Part shown: piece by piece, positions 42,859 to 53,124 of the stretch
Numbering within the stretch: the first letter of the stretch is position 1
Layout: every line of letters starts with the position of its first letter
NCBI RefSeq assembly: GCF_901000735.1
Contig: NC_081550.1
Coordinates: 13,857,794 to 13,921,793 of the forward strand
Direction: 5' to 3'
Length of the DNA: 64,000 nt
From: Corylus avellana
Lineage: Eukaryota; Streptophyta; Magnoliopsida; Fagales; Betulaceae
Program-made: the position numbers and the translations under genes
Notes under the pieces: model-generated
Databases searched by the model: none
What the model was told of the DNA's origin: nothing
What the model saw: only the letters and a program-made list of their open reading frames with translations

Positions 42859-44871
42859 TCAGCGACCATCTCTCAGGATTGAATCGGTGATAGACATGGA
42901 AGGACCAGAAGCCTGGGAGAAAGGCAGTGACGTGAAATCAGATGATTCATTACTTGTATATGTACCAAAAGAAGCACTGTCATATGGTAATTCCCGCAGA
43001 TCAGCATCACCATCCAAAAACTGCACCACTTGCTTCATACTAGGCCTAGCTGCTGGTTTTGAATGTGAGCAAAACAGGCCTAGTTTCAAAACCAATTCTA
43101 TTTCCTTCACCATATAATTACCTTCCAATCTTGGATCGCTAGCATCAAGGATATGTCCTTTTCTCCAGCACTTAGCAACCCAATCAATCAAAATCACCCG
43201 TTCAGGCAGTCCCAGGCCCTCTATAGGCTTCCTTCCACAAGCCACTTCGAGCAAGAAAGCCCCAAAAGCATACACATCAGTGAAAGTGGTTGCCCTTCCA
43301 GTTCTAGTAAGCTCTGGAGCCAAATAACCCACAGTCCCTACCACACGGGTGGTTTGAGGATTGGTGCCATGGTCGTATAATTTGGCAAGCCCAAAATCTC
43401 CTAGCTTTCCATTTAATTCAGCATCCAATAGAACATTGCTTGCTTTTACATCTCGGTGTAGAACAACCTGTTCCCACTCTTCATGGAGGTAGAGAAGGCC
43501 AGATGCTACTCCTCTGATGATTCTAAATCGTTGAACCCAGTTAAGATTTGGTTTTTCATTGCTATACAAGAACTTGTCAAGGCTTCCGTTGGGCATATAA
43601 TCATACACCAAGAGGAGTTCTCCCCTTCGCCGGCAATAGCCCAGGAGCTGCACCAAGTTCCTATGCCTCAGTCTTCCCATGCTAACGATCTCAGCCACAA
43701 ATTCCTTCATCCCTTGTCTGGAATCATGGGAGACTCTCTTTACTGCAATTTGTAGATTAGACGAAGGAAGTATTCCCATATAAACCTTTCCAAAACCTCC
43801 TATTCCAATAACCTCGGTGTCTTTGAAACCTTTGGTTGCTTTGCGGAGATTATTATAGCTGAACCTGTGGGAACCATACTCCTCTTCCCAATCTTCTCGT
43901 ACTTCTTCATATTTCTTCCTCCCCCAAATGTAAGCAGCAGCTCCGATGACGACTGTTATCAGCACTAGTGGTACTGCTATGAGAGAAGAAATGATCGCTA
44001 GGCCAGGTTTCTCATTCCCTTTCTTCCCTGGAAGTGGTGGTAGGCTTGAAACATCAAGGCTTTGTGCTGGTCCACTTTTATTAAAGCTCCATCCAAGAAT
44101 ATATTGGTAACTTGTAACTGCACCTGTGGCTGAAGAGAAACCAACATACATAGATTCCAAGAGAATTTGAGACAGATCAATGGGTGCTGACAACAGAGCC
44201 CGGTCTGGTTTTGGGATTGTGGTTGGGGCGAGTGTTACAGTCAGTAACTTCTCTGCATCATCATAGTCTATCCAAAGATGCATTGGATTCCCACTCATGA
44301 GATCCAAGCTTATATTCTTCCCTTCTTCATTGGAAAAATACGTTGCAGGAGCTGATTCATTTGATATCATGCTGTTCACATCAACTCCCACATGATTCTC
44401 TGTAATATCTTCGAATTCAGGGTCGGGAACAGTATCAAGCTCGATGGCCAAGATGTGGTTTGTAAGATGGCCGTTATTTGAATCATTGAAAAGGCCCAGA
44501 TACCCACTTGCTAAAACATGGGTGAAGTTTGTGGAGGCACTGATGGTGAAGGCAATGCCATGACCACCAAGGTTGTTCACCTCAGGAACCATGGCAAACA
44601 CAAAGTTTGTAGAAAATGAAAGAGATGATGAATTTGTTGTGCTGAACTTTATTGGAAACTGATAGAAAGCGCGACCAACTTGTTCTTGTGAAAGGTTGGT
44701 TAGCTGCAATAGACCATTGGGGTGGATTTCTGCGATTCCATCAAGACCCAGATTGGCTTGATCATGGAAGCCATTGTAGATGAAGCCCTTTTCATCTTGA
44801 GCAAGGGCCAAGAGAATATAGGAAACATAGAGAAGTATCAGAAAATGAAGTGATCTAAGAACTATTGCCAT
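42859..44871 (-). CDS. L-type lectin-domain receptor kinase (clade IV-like), intact
   Basis: Plasma-membrane receptor kinase, 670 aa, single exon as usual for L-type LecRKs. Residues 1-25 signal peptide (LHFLILLYVSYILLALAQ); about 26-270 legume-lectin ectodomain (FIYNGFHDQANLGLDG, GGHGIAFTIS, AIELDTV, NHVGVDVNS); TM about 290-313; kinase about 350-625. Catalytic parts are present: G356-I-G-G-F-G, Lys378 (IAVK), Glu394, H472-R-D-V-K, N479, D492-F-G, APE 518-520. It is an RD kinase and looks active. The start ATG is followed directly by the signal peptide, and no in-frame ATG lies upstream nearby. Clade-IV LecRKs act in defence and extracellular signal perception; the ligand cannot be read here. 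Three C-terminal fragments of relatives lie within 14 kb. Confidence 0.95.
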   Translation of the reverse strand: MAIVLRSLHFLILLYVSYILLALAQDEKGFIYNGFHDQANLGLDGIAEIHPNGLLQLTNLSQEQVGRAFYQFPIKFSTTNSSSLSFSTNFVFAMVPEVNNLGGHGIAFTISASTNFTHVLASGYLGLFNDSNNGHLTNHILAIELDTVPDPEFEDITENHVGVDVNSMISNESAPATYFSNEEGKNISLDLMSGNPMHLWIDYDDAEKLLTVTLAPTTIPKPDRALLSAPIDLSQILLESMYVGFSSATGAVTSYQYILGWSFNKSGPAQSLDVSSLPPLPGKKGNEKPGLAIISSLIAVPLVLITVVIGAAAYIWGRKKYEEVREDWEEEYGSHRFSYNNLRKATKGFKDTEVIGIGGFGKVYMGILPSSNLQIAVKRVSHDSRQGMKEFVAEIVSMGRLRHRNLVQLLGYCRRRGELLLVYDYMPNGSLDKFLYSNEKPNLNWVQRFRIIRGVASGLLYLHEEWEQVVLHRDVKASNVLLDAELNGKLGDFGLAKLYDHGTNPQTTRVVGTVGYLAPELTRTGRATTFTDVYAFGAFLLEVACGRKPIEGLGLPERVILIDWVAKCWRKGHILDASDPRLEGNYMVKEIELVLKLGLFCSHSKPAARPSMKQVVQFLDGDADLRELPYDSASFGTYTSNESSDFTSLPFSQASGPSMSITDSILRDGR

Positions 44872-45989
44872 TGGAAAAAGTACTTAAAAAAAAGAAAAAC
44901 GAATTATATTCCTATTTGTAGACAGAAGAAGGCCTTTATTTGTTTAAATGTATCAAACTCATGAGAAATGACACATGCTTGTAGGAATATATAAAAATAA
45001 TGAAAGGGAGGGAAAAGAAGTGGTTTCTGTGTTCACATGTCATGGCCAATCAATCAATTACCTTACAAAGAAGATACATCGTCTACTTGGAAGTTTGATT
45101 TGATATGCACTACCTTTGCTGCCACCTACGTTGCCTATGATTTGAAAGATTCTAACCAAAAAAAAAAAGAAGATTCATCAAATGAAAATGGACTGCATGC
45201 GGCTAAAAAGAAAAAAACATAGCATTGAGAAAAACCTCTTGGGGTTTATCGAAACCAACATATCTCACCCACCAAAGAGGACAGGTTTAGTCAATGTCTA
45301 TACTCCACTTTCATTTTTTTTTCAAACCTCGTGCGATAGAAATTTCATTTTTCCAGTAATAAAGTTTTTGGCTTCCTTTCGTATCGGACAGTTACAGCCA
45401 AAATTGAGTGATGTGAAAAAAAAAAAAGTAAAAATACTCGGTATGCAAAAGTGAAATTTTTTTGTTTTGTAATGATGCTTTTATTTGAACAGTAATAAAA
45501 AGTGATTATTGTGATGTAAAAAGTAAAAATGTTAAGAGAGTTAAATTTTTTGGATGAATGGTAACGGGCTCTTGCCAAAGGTGCCTTTGCTTCATCATAT
45601 ATATACCTTTTGCAAACTTACTATCGCTTGAAATAAAATAGAATAAAACTTTCGGTGTCAATAAAAATTCCAGTGTCAATATAAATACTCTAACAAACTT
45701 TCAAGTGCTTACTGCTTAACGTAGCAGTGAAAATCATCATTTGATACTGTATATATTTTCATTTGTTATTTTATTAAATGTTGATTTTCATTGTTAATTA
45801 CATTAGAAAGTGAGTACTTATAATCAAATAAGTAATTGAGAGATTGTGTATCACTTCTAAAATACTCATACAAGAAATTTGAATAGATAATATTAACCGA
45901 GTAAAACATCAACTTGCATTACAAAGAATTCTTGGTAGCTATTGCTTGTCAACCTTAGAAAAACCTTAGAAATTAAGCAATTGAAAGCT
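44872..45989. other. Upstream region of the LecRK gene
   Basis: Presumed promoter on the minus strand; a TATA-like tttttatatattcc (minus) lies about 115 bp before the start codon, near 44983-44996. The rest is AT-rich with no supported gene. Confidence 0.4.
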
Positions 45990-46108
45990 TACACTCAGGC
46001 CCCATTTTGTTTACAGAATAGACATTTGGAATAGTATGATTATTCTTATGGAATAGTTATTCTTTTGTTTGGTAAATGTCTATTTATAGGAATAGTTATT
46101 CCACATCC
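45990..46108. mobile_element. Possible hAT-type MITE end
   Basis: caggccccattttgtttac followed by repeated ggaata and attcc motifs (gaatagttattcc) resembles common plant hAT-like MITE termini. The other end would be in or past the gap. Confidence 0.35.
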
Positions 46109-46208
46109 NNNNNNNNNNNNNNNNNNNNNNNNNNNNNNNNNNNNNNNNNNNNNNNNNNNNNNNNNNNNNNNNNNNNNNNNNNNNNNNNNNNNNNNNNNNN
46201 NNNNNNNN
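46109..46208. other. Assembly gap (100 N)
   Basis: Run of 100 N inside repeats. Confidence 0.99.
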
Positions 46209-46402
46209 TATTGGTCAACAAAAACCTTTTTTTTTTTTTTTTTTTTTTGTAGTGAGAGTACCTTGAAGTGATGAAACAAATTCACACTTGTTACTTGGGA
46301 AAGAAATTTAGAAAACAAAAAAAGAAACAAAAACAAAGATAACCTAAACTTCGACACAAAAACTAACACAAATTGATTGGAGATTTTAACATGCATGATT
46401 CT
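46209..46402. other. Short repeat-derived stretch
   Basis: T run (46227-46248) followed by gtagtg, which could be the end of a CACTA element (reverse CACTACAAAA), but no partner end or target duplication is visible. Confidence 0.3.
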
Positions 46403-46768
46403 TTATTTCATCTTTTTCTTGTCTGCAATCTTCCAACACATCATGCTTTTATAGTCATTCGCGACATCAAATGACTTACCCTTGTGGAAAGTATCAAGTT
46501 TGGATGGGTTTACCACAAGAAAGTCATTCTTCGATATTAAATGTGCATACTTGTGTGCCATCGGCAAGGGTTTTAATTTAACCTTCGGGACATTCTCACT
46601 TGACGGCAAAAGGTTGAGCTCATGAGGTGGCAATTCAATTATAGGCTTCCATACATTTACCTCTAATCCATGTGTAGAGTCCACACAAAAAATAAAATCA
46701 CAAGAGTTAGTCAAGCAGTATTCTACAATGTGACCATAAATTAAGCACTCAATATATTTTCGAATCAT
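46403..46768 (-). pseudogene. Ty3-gypsy pol N-terminal fragment (degenerate)
   Basis: Minus strand contains KVKLKPLPMAHKYAHLISK, matching the P-x-LELKPLP-x-HLKYA(F/Y)L motif that precedes reverse transcriptase in Athila-like and related gypsy elements, preceded by IIELPPHELNLLPSS. No RT follows. The flank at 46730-47110 is shared with 14980-15420. About 120 codons open; function lost. Confidence 0.5.
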
Positions 46769-47123
46769 AACAAATCAAACAAAGTAAGCATTTGATATAA
46801 ACAAAAATCATAATAAGTCAAAATAAACTTGTCACACGAAATTATTCTCAAATTAAAAAGCATCCCCAAAATGTATAAATAAAAAAAAAAACATAGAAAA
46901 GAAATAACTTGAATATTAAGAATAAATCCCTAAATACTCAACAATAGTCGCATGAAGCCCTCTGCTTTGTAATTTTCTTTTCTATTATGCCGTAGGGGCT
47001 CTTCTCCCAGCCAAGACGGGCGTTGTGGCTCTTCTCCTTTTCAAAATAATAAGAATCCTTTTATAGAGGATTTGTAGTCGGTCTTGACCTTTTGTGTGGC
47101 ATGTGGTGTCCAATTTCTTCTGG
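46769..47123 (-). mobile_element. Gypsy-derived flank, joined to palindrome 3
   Basis: Copy of 15000-15420. It ends at ccaatttcttctggccaaatggac, where NB-ARC sequence begins. Confidence 0.5.
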
Positions 47124-47923
47124 CCAAATGGACGATTTAATCCATTTGCAAAATAAACTTCTTTCTAAGATCCTAGGTGACGTAAGTCTAATGATTGACA
47201 ATCTTGATCAAGGAATTACTTTGATACAATATAGGCTTTGTTGTTTGAGGGTACTTCTAGTTCTTGATGATGTGGATCAATTAGTCCAATTAGAAAAGTT
47301 AGCTGGAAAAGGTAATTGGTTTGGATTAGGAAGTAAAATTATCATAACAACAAGAGATAAAGATTTACTTCTTGCACACGGAGTTGATTCAGTATACCAA
47401 GTGAATAAGTTGGATCACAATGAAGTACTTCAACTCTTTAGTCAACACGCCTTTAAAAGTGGCAAACCTAATGGTGATTTTATGGAACTCACTGAACATG
47501 TAATAGGTTATGCAAGGGTCCTTCCACTGGCTTTAGTATTGCTGAGTTCGGATCTATCTAGTAAAAGCTTGCATGAATGGAAAAGTGCATTGGAGAGGTA
47601 TAAAAGCATTCCTAATAAAAAAAATTCACAATATACTTAGAATAAGTTATGATGGGTTGGAGGACACTGTGAAAGATATTTTCCTTGACATTGCATATTT
47701 TTCAAAGGAGAAAAAGTAGGTAATGCAAGGAAAATACTAGACAAGGGTGATTTCTTTTCAGATTATGGTATAAAAGTGCCTGTGGATAAGTCTCTCATAT
47801 CTATTGATGAGTTTGAGAGATTAACTACGCATGACTTGCAACAAGAAGTGGGTAGAGAAATTGTTCGACAAGAATCACCCAAAGAACCTGGCAAATGTAG
47901 TAGGTTGTAGTTTCATAAAGATG
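47124..47923 (+). pseudogene. TNL NB-ARC fragment, left arm of palindrome 3
   Basis: Starts SGQMDDLIHLQNKLLSKILG; open through kinase-2 (LLVLDDVDQLVQ), RNBS-B (KIIITTRDKDLLLAHG) and GLPL (RVLPLAL, Gly lost), about 170 codons, then broken at a stop after NSQYT (47640). MHD region changed (THDLQQEVG). Lacks P-loop and RNBS-A start. Paired with 48151-48947 over about 795 bp at over 90% identity by eye. Confidence 0.87.
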
Positions 47924-48150
47924 TTTCTAACAAATTATTAACAAATTACTCATTTTATTATTGGAATATATATAGTGACACATGTCGTCATTTTATTGGC
48001 TCTCATGTGGCACACTAACGGAATCCGTCAAGTGTTTTGATCGAATTTGACTGCAGGGAGCAAATTGTTACTTATGAAAAAGAAACTATTGTAAATTATA
48101 AAAGTTTTTTAACATTAAGTCTTAGCATACTTTTTTCTAGGACATGACGA
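47924..48150. other. Loop of palindrome 3
   Basis: Same sequence and orientation as 18553-18780. Non-coding. Confidence 0.8.
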
Positions 48151-49035
48151 ATATCTTTATGAAACTACAACCTACTACGTTTGCCGGGTTCTTTGGGTGA
48201 TTCTTGTCAAACAATTTCTCTACCCACTTCTTATAGCAAGTCATGTATAGTTAATCTCTCAAACTCATCAATAGATGTGAGAGAGTTATCCACAAGCACT
48301 TTTATACCATAATCTGAAAGGAAATCACCCTTGTCTAGTATTTTCCTGACATTACCTACTTTTCTTCTTTGAAAAAATATGCAATGTCAAGGAAAATATC
48401 TTTCACATTGTCCTCCAACCCACATAACTTATTCTAAGTATACAGTGAATGTTTTTTTTATTAGGAATGCTTTTATACCTATTCAATGCACTTTTCCATT
48501 CATGCAAGCTTTTACTAGATAGATTTGAACCTTGCAATACTAAAGCATGTGGAAGGCCCCTTGCATAACCTATTACATGTTCTGTGAGTTCCATAAAATC
48601 ATTGTTAGGTTCGCCACTTTTAAATGCATTTCGACTGAAGAGTTGAAGTGCTTCATTGTGATCCAACTTATTCACCTGGTATACTGAATCAACTCCGTGT
48701 GCACGAAGTAAATCTTTATCTCTTGTTGTTATGATAATTTTACTTCCTAAGCCAAACCAATTACCTTTTCCAGCTAACTTTTCTAATTGAACTAATTGAT
48801 CCACATCATCAAGAACTAGAAGTACCCTCAAACAGTATAGCCTATATTGTATCAAAGTAATTCCATGATCAAGATTGTTAATCATTAGACTTTCGTCACC
48901 TAGGATCTTAGAAAGAAGTTTATTTTGCAAACGGATTAAACCGTCCATTTGGCCGGAAGTTTCTCTAATGTTTTCAAGAAAACAACTACCTTCAAACTGT
49001 GTGTCAATTGAGTTGTAGGTGGCTTTGGCAAGAGT
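48151..49035 (-). pseudogene. TNL NB-ARC fragment, right arm of palindrome 3
   Basis: Minus strand: TTLAKATYNSIDTQFEGSCF, LENIRETSGQMDGLIRLQNK, kinase-2 LLVLDDVDQLVQ, RNBS-B, RGLPHAL, SSKSLHEWKSALNRYKS, then a frame break and remnants of RNBS-D and MHD. About 205 codons are open. Cut at the P-loop by the same LTR junction as in palindrome 2. Confidence 0.88.
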
Positions 49036-49346
49036 TGTTGGGTGGTCCCTCTTATGTGGGGACCACATGGACTACAACAAAACAAATATTTTTGGTTGTA
49101 GTAGAATTCTAACACACTATACGTGTGTTTATGAGAGACAAAAAGAGGAGAGAAATAAGTAGGAGAAAGGAAAGAGTACGGCGCAGGGAGAGAAAGAAAA
49201 AGAAAAAGGAGAAAAAAAAAGGGTTTCACCTATTCACATCTGTAAGAGATTGGAGGTTCGTCTGTGGTTCGATCTTGATGTAATTTTAGAGTGTTGCTTT
49301 CGACGACGAGTGCTACGTATTAACTGGTGTCGATCGTTGGAATTCC
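49036..49346 (+). repeat. Copia-type LTR, 5' part (unit C, first copy)
   Basis: Starts TGTTGGGTGGTCCC directly after the P-loop codons and runs into the gap at ggaattcc. Identical junction to 19660/19661. Confidence 0.7.
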
Positions 49347-49446
49347 NNNNNNNNNNNNNNNNNNNNNNNNNNNNNNNNNNNNNNNNNNNNNNNNNNNNNN
49401 NNNNNNNNNNNNNNNNNNNNNNNNNNNNNNNNNNNNNNNNNNNNNN
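49347..49446. other. Assembly gap (100 N)
   Basis: Run of 100 N between two copies of the same NB-ARC/LTR junction; the sequence breaks off in the LTR and resumes in NB-ARC. Confidence 0.99.
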
Positions 49447-49518
49447 TCTAATGTTTTCAAGAAAACAACTACCTTCAAACTGTGTGACAATCGAGTTGTA
49501 GGTGGCTTTGGCAAGAGT
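49447..49518 (-). pseudogene. Second copy of the NB-ARC/LTR junction (NB-ARC part)
   Basis: Only the most P-loop-proximal codons are visible (TTLAKATYNSIVTQFEGSCF, LENIR on the minus strand). Joined to an LTR exactly as at 49035/49036, so this junction occurs twice in unit C. Confidence 0.8.
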
Positions 49519-50194
49519 TGTTGGGTGGTCCCTCTTATGTGGGGACCACATGGACTACAACAAAACAAAGATTTTTGCTTGTAGTAGAATTCTAACACAC
49601 TATACGTGTGTTTCTGAGAGACAAAAAGAAGAGAAAAATAAGGAGAAGAAAAGAAAGAGTGCGCCGCAAGGAGAGAAAGAAAAAGAAAAAGGAGAAAAAA
49701 AAATGCTTTCGCGTATTCACATCCGTCAGAGATTAAAGGTTCGTTTGTGGTCCGATCTTGATGTAATTTTTGAGTGTTGCTCCTGATGACGAGTGCTACG
49801 TATTGACTGGTGTCGTTCGTTGGAATTCCTCTTCAATCGCTTGGTTGCTAATACCTACTTGGTGAAATATTTCGTTATTCTTGTTGGAATCCACTTTTGG
49901 GTGATAAATTTATGTTTAATCCAAGAATGCATGTATTCTTGATGTGGTGGTAACCTCTAGATATTTCTCTAGGGAAGACAATTGTAAAATCATTATTGTT
50001 GATAGTTGAAAATTTAACTAGACTAGGTCCCGTGTTTTTTACCTTCACATTTGAGGGTTTTCCACGTAAAAATTTTGGTGTCTTGCCTATGGGTTTGCTT
50101 GATTATTATTTTGCTACTGTGTTACTATTTAATTTGCAAATAGTGGGGTAGATTAATTTCATTGAGCATCTGAAATTGGTGTTCACTCCTAACA
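49519..50194 (+). repeat. Copia-type LTR (unit C, second copy)
   Basis: 676 bp, TGTTGGG...CCTAACA. Contains gagggttttccacgtaaaaa near its 3' end. Followed by the same cattatttggtaaac stretch as 20309 in unit B. Confidence 0.7.
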
Positions 50195-51291
50195 CATTAT
50201 TTGGTAAACTACTATATATTCAACCTCGTTATTGTTAGAAATAATGCAAAATGTGTTCCTATTAAATAGCCTAATTCTTAACAATTATAGGTGTGTTCAG
50301 AGTCTTTTTATATTTTTTTTTCCAGTTTCCTTATGTTTTCTATGTACTATATCTCATCCATAAAAAATAAGAAGGTAATTCTCTCAAATGCTTTGCCCGG
50401 CCATTTCCTTCCACGTATGCTTGAATAGACAATAGACCCAATGCTCCAAATGGAAGTTACAAACAAAACACACAAGTCTTTCCATACGTCTGCTCTTCTC
50501 TTCATTATGTTTCCTTCTTCCCTCTTACGCACAAGGTGGACTTTGAAAAAATATAATAAAACAAAAGGAAATGCTAGGTGTTCTTCTAGTGTTCTCCTAG
50601 TGTCCTCCTAACTATGATGTGACTTTTAGAATCACCAATAGATTGACTTTAAAAGTCAATAATGATAATCTCTAGATTTAAAGTCAATATTAAATCACCA
50701 ATGGCTTGTAAAATGTTTCTTTTAAAATCACCAATAGATTTTGTTTGGATTTTCTATTAAATCGCAACAAAATACCCCTTTTTAGGAAAAAAATATTTAA
50801 ATTTTTTTGCATGCTGTTAAATTCGAACCAACGCCTTAATCTTTGTAATTTTTTTCTTTTCTTTTTTTCCTAAAACAAATTGGAGTATATTGGAAAAATT
50901 TAGTGGATGGGTGAGATTGCAAACAATTGAAAGATAGATACACTAAATTGTGAGAAATTAAACTTTAAGGTGACATTGCAAAAGTGATGGCAATTCATGG
51001 GGGGTTAAGTGAAGTTTTCCCAAAAAATTACTTAAAACCCCATACGGTAAGTATAAATGACAAATAATTCCCTATCTTGAACTTTTATTTGAAATTTTGA
51101 CAAAAACCATGCACAACCATCCTAAATCCTTAGGGGTGGTTCGGCTACCTCGTTCGCCAATTTGGAGTGGTCCAACCAAACCCTATATATATTTTTTTGT
51201 TTTATATTTTTATATTTATATTTTTTTTTTCTTTTGTTTTTTCTTTTTTTTATTATAAGAAAAATGTGTTGTATTATTATTAGTACTAATA
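50195..51291. repeat. Unit C spacer
   Basis: 50195-50375 matches 20310-20490 (B), then the sequence jumps to aattctctcaaatgc, matching B at 21926: the LINE remnant is absent here. 50550-51290 matches 2500-3234 (A). No gene. Confidence 0.6.
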
Positions 51292-51300
51292 TGACATTTG

Positions 51301-51496
51301 GGGATTGAGATTCCCTAGAATTCCTTTTAAATTTGAGATTATCAGTCATTCATCTCATCTAAGCGTCTAAAATAAGTTATGTTTTCTCATTAAATGCCAA
51401 AACATGGCTTATTTTAGACGTTTAGATGCGATGAACTGCTAAATTTTATGAATTTGAGAATCTCAAATTGAAAGAGAATTCTAAGGGATATCAATC
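51301..51496. mobile_element. Palindromic MITE, 196 bp (unit C)
   Basis: Same element and left flank (tgacatttg) as 3244-3439; the right flank is now diverged (caccagttg). Confidence 0.75.
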
Positions 51497-51971
51497 CACC
51501 AGTTGGAGGGTTTTCTACAATAAGTTTAGACCAAAAATGAAGGTGGAGAGTTGTGTTATTTATGCTCACATGAAGAGTTTTAAGAAGTGACGGAGCCACG
51601 TGGAGACTAATAAAAGCGATGGCCCCAACTAAAGCTGGAAAAAAAAAATTAAGTCTAATATGTTTGGCTAATGGCCCCTCCAAAAATAGTCAACAACCCA
51701 ACAATTAGCCTATACATGGTTGTGTGCACAAGTTCAAGCTGTTTCTCTTTAATGTAGTGGGTTTGCCATTGGCAGCAGAAAACTCCCACAAAGCTGGTCA
51801 AAGTCCATCTTTATATGCTTGTTGCCGTTGCCGACAAGTTTCTCATTTTTCTTTAATTTGACGCATCGCTAGCATGTGACAACTTGCATTATTATCTTGA
51901 CAAACTTGCATAATTAGGGAGGTATAGCTAGCTGTTCTACAATTCTCTCTCAATTTTCTCTACTAACTAGT
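51497..51971. other. 5' flank of the unit C TIR exon
   Basis: Conserved with A and B. Presumed ancestral promoter. No gene. Confidence 0.4.
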
Positions 51972-52480
51972 ACTCTTGCAACTTCGTATTTGGCCTTCAA
52001 CACAGCTTCTTCATCATGACTCTCTTCTTCCATACTTCAATGAGATGTATTCTTGAGTTTTAGAGACGAAGATGCTCGTAAAACTTTCACTGCTCATCTA
52101 TACACAGATTTACATCGAAAAGGAATCAACACCTTCATGGATGACAAACTTCGAAGCAGAGAGGAAATTTCACCAGCACTTGTCAAAGCCATTGAAGAGT
52201 CAAAGATTTCGATCATTGTACTCACTAAAAACTATGTATCATCCCGATGGTGCTTGGACAAGCTGATGAAGATCCTCGAGTGCAGAAAGACAAGGGAGAT
52301 ACTAGTTCTACCACTGTTCTATGACGTAAATCCATCGGAACTACTGCATCAAACCAATAGGGTTGGAGAAGCATTCACTGAACTTGCAAAAAGGTTCAAC
52401 GATGATGAAATGAAGGTGGTGGGGTGGAAGAGAGCCCTAAAAGAAGTGGCCAATTTATCCGGGATGTATTTGGGAAATAG
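51972..52480 (+). pseudogene. TIR-domain exon of TNL unit C (Glu to Lys)
   Basis: TIR is open from WDVFLSFRDEDARKTF to LSGMYLGNR and a GT donor at 52481. Motifs: INTFMDDKLRSREEI, ISIIVLTKNYVSSRW, CLDKLMKIL, LPLFYDVNPSE. Two changes matter: RGEDTR reads RDEDAR, and WCL(D/E)EL reads WCLDKL (gag to aag), removing the Glu that is catalytic for NADase activity in plant TIRs. As in unit A the leader carries an in-frame TGA upstream and no usable ATG. Probably inactive even if expressed. Confidence 0.82.
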
Positions 52481-53124
52481 GTATTTCTAACCACCTTTGC
52501 TGTCTCCCTTTTATATTGTTCTTTTTTTCTTCTAATTATGGTACATCCCATATACACATGTTTTCATGCATGCATGTGGACTATTTTACATTTAAAAATG
52601 TCTACTTGTAATTAACCTTTTAAATAATCTTTGTTCTAAAATTAATTAAACTCGGCCGATTCTTTTGTTTTAGATGTGATAATTTGCTTAAATAACTTTT
52701 TCATGACTTAAAAAAAAAAAAAAAGAAGGAAAATGAACTTTCCATTTGTTGCGCACATATCGGGGTTGTTTGTCAAACTCCTCCCCACCCTAAATACTAT
52801 TCGCTTCCTTTTTCCAAAAGAATCAACATTACAACCTTTTTATTATTATATCACATCATTTATTTTTACTACTATTCAAATAAAAAAATCACTACAAAAC
52901 AAAATTTTCTACTTTTCAATACCACTTTTTCACTTTTCTATACCAATTATTATTATTATTGTACGAAAAGTATGAACAGTGCTATGGTGCATAACAAACC
53001 CCCTCATAGTTATGAATCACTAACTTTTCTTTCTAGTCCTACTTTTTTAATACATAATTTCTCTTCTTTTTATCTGAAGGTAACTCATTAGTTAGTATGT
53101 TTTGTTATCTTTTTGTATCGGTAG
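52481..53124 (+). other. TIR/NB-ARC intron, unit C (644 bp)
   Basis: GT at 52481 and AG at 53123-53124 (tatcggtag). Collinear with the introns of A and B. Confidence 0.8.

Noticed and set aside
42675..42869. Small minus-strand protein (STPRRTLGQPHDPIPRYEG)
   Set aside because: Lies in the 3' flank of the LecRK gene with retroelement-like surroundings; no family recognised and too short to support.
46209..46254. CACTA element end (T run then gtagtg)
   Set aside because: Only six terminal bases match, no target duplication or partner end outside the gap.
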